A DNA stretch of 64,000 bases from Capitulum mitella (lineage: Eukaryota; Arthropoda; Thecostraca; Pollicipedomorpha; Pollicipedidae). The stretch lies in the NCBI GenBank assembly GCA_030062745.1, contig CP099841.1:24059398-24123397 (forward strand), written 5' to 3'. Both the position numbers and the translations under genes were made by a program. Shown here piece after piece: positions 22,831 to 33,400 of this stretch. The notes beneath the pieces are model-generated. The model saw nothing but the letters and a program-made list of their open reading frames with translations. It was not told the DNA's origin and did not search any database. Positions within the stretch are counted from its first letter, which is position 1, and the number at the start of each line of letters is the position of its first letter.

Positions 22831-25523
22831 TAGTCCACGCTCAGGCGGCCCATTCAAAGTCAATGGAAAGTTGAAACATTGTCAGGCAGCTTAGAAGTGA
22901 GTTCAGCATGGTGCAAAATTTAGTCCGGTAGAAGAACGATTCTGCATGTCAGAAATGAGCAGATTGAGGTAGATTTTAAATGCATGCTAGGAGTTTCTGT
23001 GGATGTTGATCCTGTCAATTAACCCTCACCGGACGAAGGGGTGGCTGTCCCCAGAGATTTTTCCCGAGATTGCTGGCGAATGGCCGACGTCACAAACCTG
23101 ACTTTTACTTTAGTCATGGGCGTAGCCAGAATTCCTTCCTGGGGGCCAAATTGGATAAGGGGGCCCTCGTAACCAATGAGGGCCCTCGCTGAGGGCGAAT
23201 CAAGGATTTCGTAATGACGGGGGGGGGGGGGGTGGAGGTGAAAGATCAGCGCGATGCCCCCTTTCTTGCCCTTCAGATATGAAAAATGATGTAATTGTGC
23301 TTTTTTACCATAGAAAATAACCGAAAAAATCAAACGCGCCACTTTCTCTGAGAATGTTCTGCGTTTTGCTCCCGAACAAAGTAGCCGAAATATGACAAAA
23401 ACGGCGAGGTTTGAGGCGGTTCTGTCTCTTCCTCCATTTGAAATGTCGTGTCTATATCTAGTCCAGGAGCCCGTCTGTTCCCCCCCCCCTCCATCCAGTA
23501 GCTTCTGGGGATTTTTTTGTCAGCTTAGTTTAGGTTCCCTCTTGCAGTTACAGGGACACTTTTGGTGGCCTCGGACGGCCTGCCGTGCCAGAGCCCTCTA
23601 ATGGTCTCAGGCTCCTTTTACACTTTCACGTGTCCCGCGGGACGCCTCAGCGCTCCTTTGGCAGTTTCAGGGACACCTCGGACAGTCTCAGGGATCCATC
23701 TGGCAGTTTCAGGGACGCTTACGCCATCTCGGGCTCCCTCGTATCGTCCCTGGGACGTTTTTGCTGTCTAAGAAGCCCCCAGGCGCTACAAACGTCACTC
23801 TGACGTGACAGAGGCGCCTCTGGCAATCCTCTAGGTCCTTTGGCCGTTTCAGGAGCAGTCTGGACGGCTCAAGGTCTAGTAGTTTCAGGGACTCCTCTGG
23901 TCGTCTCAGGGGCCCCTATTGCTATAGACTTCTAGTTAGCAGTCTCAGAGGTCTCAGTCTCAGTCAGTCTCAGTCTCCAGCAGTCTCAGTGGACCCGCTG
24001 TGGTCCTGGGTAACCCTGTTATCGTCCCTGGGAAACATTTTTTGCCATCTCAGGGGTCCTCTGACAGTTACAAAAGACCTGGAAATTTCTGGGGCCCTGT
24101 GCAGTGTCATAGGCCCTCTGAACGTCCCCGGTGGGCCCTATGGCTGTATCATGGGTTTCCTTTGTTACCTGTGGTATAACTGGCAGTCTTTTAGAGTCCT
24201 TTTAGCCGTAACAAGGAGATTTTGTTGTTGCTCCAGAGGCTTCACTGACAGTCTCAGGGGGACCTTGTCCGTGCCAAGAGCCCACTTATTACACTCGGGG
24301 ACCCTCTGGCCGTCCAGCGCCCCCATAAGGCCCAAATACCGTCTCGGAGGCCCTCTTGTCGTCTTTTCTTTCTGTAGTCCACTCACCTTTCACTTTTTCA
24401 CCTTCCTAGTCCGCGACACTGCATTTTCTTTTTCCGTAATTGAGACGTTTACGTCAGGCTCTTTTTGTCGTGGGAACTGAAGGAGAGGAGCACTCTCGGT
24501 CGTCTGATAATGGGCGGTGAACTTAAAAGCCGTCTCCTGCAGCGCAAACCGCCACATGACTCGCACAAAATTTCCAAGGTCATGCGAGGAGTCAGATGCG
24601 CGTACGTACGGGGGCGTTAGTTGTTTGTGTGTCAAAATTGGCCTGTGAGGCAGTGTCGTCGGAGCCTATTTGGAGATGGGGCAACGTGATTTTTACTTCT
24701 TTTCTTTCCATGCACCGCCATAGGGTTATTGCTAAGTGTTGCCCAAAGCTGGGGGGCGGGGGGAGGGCAGCTGCCCTTTCCCTGCCACCCGGTTCCTACA
24801 CTCCTGCTGAAGTGCCTCCCAAAAACTTGGTCTAGGTCCGCTCTGGAGCAAAAAAAAGGGAAGCGAAAATTTGGTATGATACACAAGAAGAATAGGTAGG
24901 AAAGTTCACCAAGTTTAATAAAGCTGCTAAAAAAAAACACAAAAAATGGAAACGGCGAGCAAAAAAAAGGGAGCAGCTTCTGAAACTCCCCCCCCCCCTT
25001 CCCGTACGGGAATAGGGTTAATAAATCCATGGCGGGATCCACTAATAATCTGAAGGCTAAAATCTGGACGTTGGACTAGGCTTTGTCCAGTAATATTCAT
25101 CCAAAAATGTCAAAAATAACGAGAAAAGAAGAACGAAAGTACCAGTTATCAGGAAATACTTAAGTTCGCCACAAGCATACCATGTAATTTACATAACATT
25201 TACGTGAATGTAAGAGGTAACCTTGTTGCATGTGCCTGAGACTCCTACAGGGCGGTTGCTGCCGTATCCAGCACATGACTTTCTTGGCGGCCTTTTGCTA
25301 GCGTCACGTGATACTGGTAAGGGAAGCCTGATATGCATTCCCTGCATGTATCCCAAAATCTTAACTTTAGACATTATGAAATATCAATAGAATGCAGGGT
25401 TGAAATGGGCATTGCGGTTGCAGTAGCTAAGGTACAAATAGGTAAAAGTTCATGATGTCAGATAAAAACGAAAGCAAATGAATTCATCCTTTATTTCGGC
25501 TACGGGCCTTCCTCAGGGATTTT
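22831..25523. other. Non-genic stretch with repeats
   Basis: No gene was found. The region contains a degenerate minisatellite (23570-24370), long G and C runs (23220, 23477, 24987), and near 25007-25022 a piggyBac-like right end (CGGGAATAGGGTTAA). A possible left partner TTAACCCT near 23022 is too short to prove an element. Confidence 0.45.
23570..24370. repeat. Degenerate minisatellite of CTCAGGG(A/G)-type units
   Basis: The words CTCTGGCAGTTTCAGGGAC and GTCTCAGGG recur at irregular spacing of about 25-35 bases. A compact run of CAGTCTCAGT words lies at about 23946-23990. Open frames across the region come from the repetition. Confidence 0.7.
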
Positions 25524-25527
25524 TTAA

Positions 25528-26744
25528 CCCTATTCCCGGCAGGGGGGGGGGGGGGCGGAATCCGCCCCCCCTCGGGTTTTTTGCTTGCCAATTCCAGGCT
25601 TTTTAACGCAGCTTCACGAAACTTGGTGACTTTTCCTAACTATTACTTCTACGCGCCGTGACAAAATTTCGAAATTCTATTTTGCTCAGGGGCGGAGCCA
25701 GGCAACGTTTTTGGGAGGCACCTCAGTTCATTTTTGGCCATGTTGAGGGTAAAGGAAAATGTCTGCCAAAAACAGAGTTTTTAAGATAGAACTTGAAACT
25801 TTATATGAATGTATAGCTAAATAGTTGGGCAATGTGCATATGTAATTTTGTTTATCTGAGGTCACTTTACAAGGTCAGGTCAAGGTCAAAAGTCAAAATT
25901 TGTTTTTTCGCAATAATTTCGGCACCGTTTTTTCAAATGCCAAACCCGGAATACATATGACATAGAAAGGTGTCCTCTACTTGTGTACCAAGTTTCAGCT
26001 TGATATCAGGTCGGGTCACGGAGCTATGATCTAAAATGTCAGTGCGCGTACCCTATATCGCAAAAGCCAAAAAATGAATTTTTTGGAATAGAGTGAATTC
26101 AATCGATTAAAAACGTTTACAGATAATATTCAATGCACACGACATCATTCCAGGTGACCCCAAGGTCACTGGAGGTCATTTAAGGTCAAAGGTCACAAGT
26201 TGATCTGAAGAACGTGTGATCATGACAGTTTCCCCTTTTTTATGTCCCTGGCACCGTCTATACTAACATTATACAAACATTGTAATGCGATTTGTACTTC
26301 TTTCGCATAACATGACTAGCAGAAGCTAAAAAAGTGTTTTGACCTCTTTTGTTCATTCCGTTATTAGAAAACTAATCCTCCTATTTTTGAAACCCTGTGA
26401 ACGCCCATGAATTTTCTCAAAATTTCGAATTTGCATATCCATGGTAAAAGCCCTATTCATAATCTCTCGATTCATGCCAGTTTCATCGAAATCGGTCCAT
26501 AAACAACGGAGTTATAAGAAGTCAAAAAGTACCCCCCATTTTGACATTTTTGCCCCCCTGTATCCACAAATTTCAAAATGTTGAAAATTTCTTTTTATAA
26601 AAATGTAGTTCACGTGACGGCAAATCGATTGCCGTTTGTTGCGATGAAATCGGATAAGTAGTTCTCGAGATCTCAGGGGGGGCCGAATCCGCCCCCCCCC
26701 CCTGCCGGGAATCGGCCATACCGTCTAGCCCTCCGGGAATAGGG
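25528..26744. mobile_element. Non-autonomous piggyBac-like element with TTAA target duplications
   Basis: Left end CCCTATTCCCGG and right end CCGGGAATAGGG are inverted copies, and each is directly flanked by TTAA (25524-25527 and 26745-26748), the piggyBac target site. Inside each end is a long G/C run with the words CGGAATCCGCCCC and CCGAATCCGCCCC. The remaining 1.2 kb has no long open frame, so it cannot move itself. It contains clusters of AGGTCA half-sites. Solitary ends of the same family occur near 4765, 4782 and 25007. Confidence 0.8.
26152..26195 (+). promoter_or_regulatory. Array of nuclear-receptor-like half-sites
   Basis: Within 44 bases lie AGGTGA (26152), AGGTCA (26163), AGGTCA (26173), AGGTCA (26183) and AGGTCA (26190). 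The spacers are 5, 4, 4 and 1 bases, so the array contains DR4, DR4 and a perfect DR1. Known nuclear receptors bind such direct repeats, with spacing setting the partner. A second cluster lies at 25872-25888. Whether any receptor uses the site is unknown. Confidence 0.4.
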
Positions 26745-28894
26745 TTAAGGCGTCACACAGAAAGTGACGCATTAAAAAATTAACGTGTCCGTCAAGGAAA
26801 CGTGCATCCATAGGCGCGGGAGCCATGAGGCCAGGGGAGCTTTGGTCCCCCTCCTAACTTTTCTGAAATTTAACACTGACCATATGGGCGTTGACTGGAA
26901 AGAACTGAACCAAAATGCTCCCCCCAGCTGAAGAGGAGTTCCCTGGTCCTGCGTGCATCCATCGCAACGAAACACCATCAAAAGCGATTCCAAATTATTA
27001 CGACCTCGATGGCCAACGACTAATGCATAAATACGATCAAAACTACATTTTAACTATCTACATGTATTTAACTGACGGCACCAGGCGCCAGGATGAAATA
27101 TCGGTGTGCCTTTTCATGCATTGCTTCTTTTTCAGAAAATTCACCCCAATGCTCTGCTAGGGTGCTCTGGGACCAGGCAGACCAGACCACCAAGCAGTAG
27201 TTTTTGCATGGATTCTGATTCCTACACCTGATCGCAGAATTCCTGGGTAACGGCATAATTTTGAGTCGAAATTTTACGTGCCGACATGAATGACGCGGTC
27301 GCTTGGTGGCCAGAGTCTCCCTCTGTAGGTCAGTTGCCAAGTGACCTGCGGGAGAAATAGCAATCGCCGAGGCCGACTCGACGCCACCTTGCCAGGGTGG
27401 GGAGCAGTGACAGTCGCTGTACCATCTGAGCTGTCGACACGCCAGCCTTTTTATGCATAACTTGTTTATGAAATAAAAAGATATTTATTGGTGCGTAGTT
27501 TTCAGAACACTTGGCTGTTGTGTCTTTCACGCCGCGTAGACTCTTGTCACTAAAACACTTGTATTCCGACGGTACTGCAGGCAACGTCGAGCGCTGCGCT
27601 CTGTCGAGGAAACACATTGCATGCGGAAAGTCGTGTAGTTTCGTCTGGTACCGCCCGCACATAGACTATCCGCAGCCGGCTCGGCGCGCGTAAACCTGAA
27701 AGTCTTTTTCGGGCGATGTATCAGCTGGACCTTTTGGCTGTGCCGCTAGCGCGCGGTGAGCACCAGACACGACACCCCGGCCTGCCAAGTATGCTATAAC
27801 CATGGGTGTAGAAGCCAGAGGTAGGGGAAGAACGGAGGGGACATGTCACTCCCCACACTTTTTGGCCGGCGGGGCGGGTGTTCCCCCTTATACCAATGGA
27901 AAAAATACTTGAGTACAGAAAAATTAAAGAAAACGACTTAGTTCTTTAAATCTGACACTCGAGAGCGGCCGAAATCGGGGGGGGGGGGCGTTTTTCTTTT
28001 CTTAATCAACCTCCAGCCGTAACCCCTTCCTCCTTCCCCCACTTACGCGCCATGTACAGATCAGACAATCCTCGTGGACTCGGCAGTTTCGCACGGATCA
28101 CGTAACGCTTGCATGCTGCAGCGTCCATTCGTCAGGTCAAGCGCTCCCCTCCCCTACCTGCGTGGTTCAGGTAAGCCTCACATACTCGGCACCCCGAACA
28201 CGCCAGGCGCCGTTTCCCCCATAAAGACCTGAAAGAATTGGCGCCCCGTTATAAACCAGGGACGTCTATGAGAAAGGCACGTGGCGCCTGCCTAGTACAG
28301 TTGTTCGTCCTTGCAACTACATGCCAGGGGACACTGTTCGGATCAGACAACCTTCTGGCCGTCATGTCATCATGTAGTCGGAGCTCCCCTAGGGACGGAT
28401 CACGATCGTCAGCTGCATCTTACATGCATGACGCCCGTTTACAACTCATTACAAATGTAAGTTAGCCATCAATCCCATCCCTTAAATAGACGGTGCCTCC
28501 TTTTTGTGGTGTCAAGTGACGTACGCCGTCGCATCCCCCTTCGACGGCGCCGCCCTCGCGTCTCGTCGTCCGCCGCGACAGTCGTTTCCGGCGGCGCCTA
28601 CACCTGCGTCGCTGCCGTCGTCCTGAGAGCCGCTCTCCGTTATCGCCTCTCTCGGTGGCGCGTACTCCGTCCGGTAGCTCGGCAGACGGCAGCTGTTCTA
28701 CGTGGCGGGAGCTGATGTCGTGTCCCCCGTCCACTTCGTCGGACTCTGGGCCGGCGAGAGCGACCACCGTACCCACTTGTTACAGCAGGAGTAGCGTCTT
28801 GCCCACAGTCTCCTCTCTTGGAACTCTCTCAGCTGTCCTCCAGCAGACTCCCGCAAGCGGTGTCCAGAGTCTTACAGGGTGACGTTCCGCGCTG

Positions 28895-29100
28895 GGGCAA
28901 GCAAATCCAGGCGTGGGAGGACAGGGTGGATCCAGCGGCTCCGTATAGGGAAGGGGGCAAACCAGAATTTCCCCTGGGCATGGATGATAGGTCAGCGAGT
29001 CGGCGGCCGGGGGGACCGAGGAAGACGCTGGGCGTGGGTTGGGTTCGGTGTGCCCAGCGACTTCAAACTCTAGTTGTATAGCTATACCCATGTCTTTTTT
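28895..29100 (+). repeat. Dispersed repeat, copy A
   Basis: Shares ordered blocks with 32625-32880: ATCCAG-GGCTCCGT, GGGCAAACCAG, TTTCCC(C)TGGG, ATGATAGGTCAGC-like, then GACGCTGGG, CAACTTCAA-like, TCT(A/G)G and CATGTCTT. Two diverged copies, one in a PRUNE intron, point to an unclassified mobile element. Confidence 0.6.
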
Positions 29101-29924
29101 AGGGTGGCAAATGGCTCTTTGCCTCCCTCCAATCGTGGGTGGGGGGGGGGCATGGCCGAGATGAACCCTACCGGTTCCACCAGTGTGCGAGGATTTTGCC
29201 CATTGTCTCCGCCGGAGTCAAGTTAGCTCCGGAGGCAGTGAGAGGTCCGGCGTGTCTGCCGCTGTTATTATCATCTTTAAGCCATTCTGGAGTGTGCCCG
29301 CCATTCGACGGCTGATGCGGCACTACCCGGATGTGGCGGATGCCGATGGTTTGTACGACTGATGTCTCTCGCCAGTTGCAACGGGAGTACTGAACGGACG
29401 AAGATGTCCCGCATCGCTGCTATCGTCCGCCCCGCCGTGGTCGAACCCCAAGATGACGGCGTGAAGGATTGGCACCAGCACGTTTCAAAGTTCGGTCGCC
29501 ACGTGCACGGAGTTTTATGTGACATTTCACAGCACCGCACCACGCCATTGCCGAGTGAAGAGGCGCACATAATAATAAATCCCATTTTTCACGTATTATT
29601 TTGCGCAGGAGTTTAAAGGTAGCACGTCTTAAGAGTTTGGCCCAATCTGAAATCAACATTTAATATATGTGTGTTTGCTATCTGTAAATTTCAACACAGC
29701 CTTGCAGGCTTTCTTGTACGTCATTATTTGAAACAGCTTAATTTCTTCGAATTCAGTGTGCTTTAGCTAGCTAGACTAGAAACTGAATTACAAAAGTGTA
29801 ATATACGACATAAATGTGTGTACGGAGCAGCATACTAAGAAAAAACTAGCATCATGGTTTGTCGACAAAATATTGCGCATTCTGGTTCTTCACGTCGCTG
29901 ATTTGGGTCTATATCACTGTTTTG

Positions 29925-30070
29925 AGCTGTGGACATTGTGACCATTGGATGTTACAAACCTTGGGCATTATGAGCTTTGGATGTTATAAACTTTGGACAT
30001 TATGATCGTTTTTGCAGTTTTGGATGTTATGAACATTGGCTGTTTGCTTTGGTTACTTTATGAACTTGAT
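29925..30070. repeat. Short AT-rich minisatellite
   Basis: TTTGGATGTTATAAAC and TTGGGCATTATGAGC words alternate about five times at a spacing near 28-30 bases. Confidence 0.6.
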
Positions 30071-30383
30071 ATTATGAATGGTCCCCGCTGATTTTACTGA
30101 CAGTGTAACGTATGAATGGGATGTAGATGTGCACGTTCTGTGTATAGTTAACCGTAGAACGATGTGCCTACATACATTTTTCGATGCTGTGTTTGGGGAT
30201 GTGTCGTGCGGTGACTTTTTCTAGACATCTATGTCGTGTTTGGAGACACGATGCCGAAATGATTTGGTAGTCGTTTCATAAAGGAGTGGAACTCTTGTTT
30301 GGAAGACTTGTCCCGAGAGTGGCGTACCCGTAATTGGAGCCGAAGGGAAAACTGCTCTGCACAACTGGGAAAATCGAGCCAAT

Positions 30384-30419
30384 ATGATCAGGTTTCTGCA
30401 AAAGTCCAAGGATGCATTG
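30384..30419 (+). CDS. prune: PRUNE exon 1 (start codon)
   Basis: ATG at 30384 opens MIRFLQKSKDAL, which fits the short N-terminal helix of PRUNE proteins, followed by a GTAAGT donor. An A at -3 favours initiation. If the transcript starts upstream of about 30240, two tiny upstream reading frames (ATG at about 30251 and 30260) precede it. Exon end phase 0 matches exon 2. Confidence 0.75.
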
Positions 30420-33400
30420 GTAAGTGGAACAATTTAAAAGCATCTTACTGCAGCTGTGTCAAGGTTCCAAAAAGTTTGGTCTAATGTGATTCATTTTTTG
30501 TAGTTTTGAAGGCTGGCAGTCAGAGCGAAAAAAATGTCATTGGCCATGATGGCATTGACCCTATTGTGCACTCATTGAGGAAGGATTGGCCTATAATACA
30601 GCTCGTTTTTGTGATGCTTGCACATAACATTTTGCCTCAGTGCAGTCTGATCAGTTACACTGACAATGGAAGTCATACTTGAATAATGGTCTGTTGCAGG
30701 GAGTTGGTAACATTTATATCAATGCAGAGGTCCATATGTCATAGATAACTTAGTACTGAAGCTCTCCTCATCAGTTAGATTGCTCTTTTATTGCCAAGTC
30801 TAGGTCTTAATAACATCCTTGGCCACTGTCAGTGAGCCAGATGTGTGGAACATATTGCAGGAGGACAGGTTTGTCAGAACCATGGATTGACTGATTACTG
30901 GGGCTAAGGAGTGCACCACCTGTGAGGCCATATGGCACCCAAAGTCAGAACCATTACTGGCTGGATCTAATATATTGTTTATGTAAATATGATAGGAATC
31001 AAGCAATCATTGTTTAGTTTGGTCAAGCAAAATGGCAATATGTAAGGAAGCAATTAAATAGAATATAGTGTGAACCAGCATAGCAGATGTGCTTGATCCC
31101 ATTTTCTAGAAATCAGTAGTCACACATTTGTCATTGCATCAGGTAACAGTTTGTGTGAGAATACAGTGTGTTCAGAATGTAATTCTGTTCTGTCATTTCT
31201 GCACAATTTCCTTTGCAGGGCCAGTTGTCTCCAAGCACAAGAGTGCATGCTGTTCTGGGAAATGAGGCATGCGACCTGGACTCAGCAGCATCGACCTTGG
31301 CTTATGCCTACCTGCTGGACTCGATGGATCCAGAAACACTGGTCTTGCCAGTGCTCAACATTGCGGAAGATGAATACCCTCTCAGAACAGAAGTTGCCTT
31401 CTTTTTCCATAAATTGGGCATTGCCAAAGAGCATCTGGTATTCAGGTGATTACTTTTATTTGGCAGAGCCTATGGTTTGTTCAGGTATACTCAGTGAACA
31501 CTTGCCATTCTGATGGGTGACAGTTATTGTAACTCATTGTTATTGCAGTTTTAGAACCAACTGACTGCTCCTGTAAGCCTCATCTACCAAATATTTATCT
31601 GATAATGGTCTCCATTGTTTTTTTAAATACACATATATCTAAGGATTGTATTGCTGAATGACTGTATGTGCATCAGGTTTAAAAAACTGGCTGGATGATT
31701 ATGCATGAAATGTGTTCCTTTTATGAAGTGCATCAAGGCACATAATTGCATCTGCTTCAGCCTGTATGCCTTGAATGATGATATTCCTGCTTTATCAGTG
31801 CATCTAGCTTTCTATTCCATGTAGAATTAATTGATGTCTTTGCAGAGCAATTGGCAAGCTTTATTAGTGCATCTAGATTTTTGTTCTATGTGTAATTATT
31901 TCATGTCTTTGCAGAGTATTTGGCAAGCTTTGTCAGTGCATCTAGCTTTTTGCACCATGTAGAATTAACTGATGTCTGCAGAGCGTTTGGCAACATCAGA
32001 CTTCATTTTGAAGTTGTAGATGAAAAAACATTGTCCCATCAGCTTGTGCTTATTTGTCTTTTTTCATCTTATTTGTTAGCCAGACACACTTTTTCAACTC
32101 AAATGATGACCATAAAAGAATGGCAATAGGAACACTGGTATTTTCAGCAGACTGCAGGCAGTTTTGTGTGGTACCAGCAGCACCCAGCTGGCGGCCGCGC
32201 TGCTGGCTGCTCCGTTCCTAGCGGCCGCCGTAACGCCGCCCGACCGCCGTGACACCGCCGTGACGCCGCCTGACCGCTGTGACGGCGTGTGCCGGCAGGC
32301 CGGAGGTGGACCTGACCAGCCTGCACCGGGAGGGCCGGCTCCTGCTTACCCTGGTGGACCGACACCGGCTGGACGGGCCGGACGCGGCGCTGGCGCCCAC
32401 CGTCGTCCAGGTGCTGGACCACCACGAGCCGGACCGGCCTCTCTCCGGTTAGTGGCGCCCGTCGCCGTCGTCCGCACTGTCGACCGCAGACCGAGCATCC
32501 CTCTGCTGCAGTGTTGGAAACCTGGTTTTTCTTCCTGATGTCATTGTACAAATTCTCTTCTGGAGTATAAAATGTCATGCGTTTATGTGGGAAACATGGA
32601 CTAACTAAGTGCTTTGCAAGCATACGTGGCCAGGAGGGGCGCATCCAGTGGCTCCGTTTGGGGGGGGGGGAGCAAACCAGTTTCCCTGGGTCTACATGGT
32701 AGGTCAGCAGAGTCGTTAACCGGGGGGGGGGAAGGCGGCTGGCCATGGGTTCGGAGCGTACTTCAGCGGCCGAGTATGACTGGTAAACCATCAACGGAGG
32801 GGCGGGGGGGGGGACGCTGGGCAACTTCAATCTCTGGTTGAGTAGGTATATTCATGTCTTGTGGGGCAGGGACAAATGACCCTTTTGGGGTACAAATTTT
32901 TTCTTGGAGTATAATTTTTTGGTGCTCCTTGACACTAGATAAGGACAGTTTTTCTAACACTGCTCTGCTGGGTCATCAGTCGGGACGGGGGACCCCTCTG
33001 TCGAGCCATCGGTCGGGACCGGGCGCCCCTCTGGCAAGCCATTGGTCGGGACTGGGAACACCTCTGGCGTGCCGTCGGTCGAGAGCGGGTACCCCTCTGG
33101 CGGGCTCTCGGTCGGGGCTGGGAGTCCCTCTGGCGAACTGTCGCTCAGGACTGGAGACCCCTCTGGCGGGCTGTCGGTCGTGACAGGGGACCCCTCTGGC
33201 GGTCGTCGGTTGGGACTGAGGGACTGGACCTCGTCGGTGGCATCTGCTGCGGCCGCTGGAGGCAGAGTGGCCGGCTGTGGGTGATAAATGTGCTGAGCCG
33301 CGCAGAGTGGAGGCCAGACGGGCACGACGCCATGCGCGGTCATTGGAAACTCTTCTGGCCACTGCAGTTTTTACTCCCAGAAACTCGTCAGGGTCGGGAA

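Larger units (their letters stand above)
26749..30219. other. Intergenic stretch upstream of the PRUNE gene
   Basis: No gene can be supported. A GC-rich, CpG-rich patch at about 28500-28850 could be a promoter region or a 5' exon of the next gene, but nothing decides it. A copy of a dispersed repeat lies at 28895-29100 and a short minisatellite at about 29925-30070. Poly-G tracts occur near 27978 and 29138. Confidence 0.4.

Noticed and set aside
23022-25021. A 2-kb piggyBac-like element enclosing the 23.6-24.4 kb minisatellite
   Set aside because: The right end (near 25007-25018) is convincing but the left end shares only TTAACCCT with it.
28500-28850. CpG-rich patch as the PRUNE promoter or first exon
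   Set aside because: No splice link, TATA box or start codon context could be shown; it is noted only as part of the upstream stretch.
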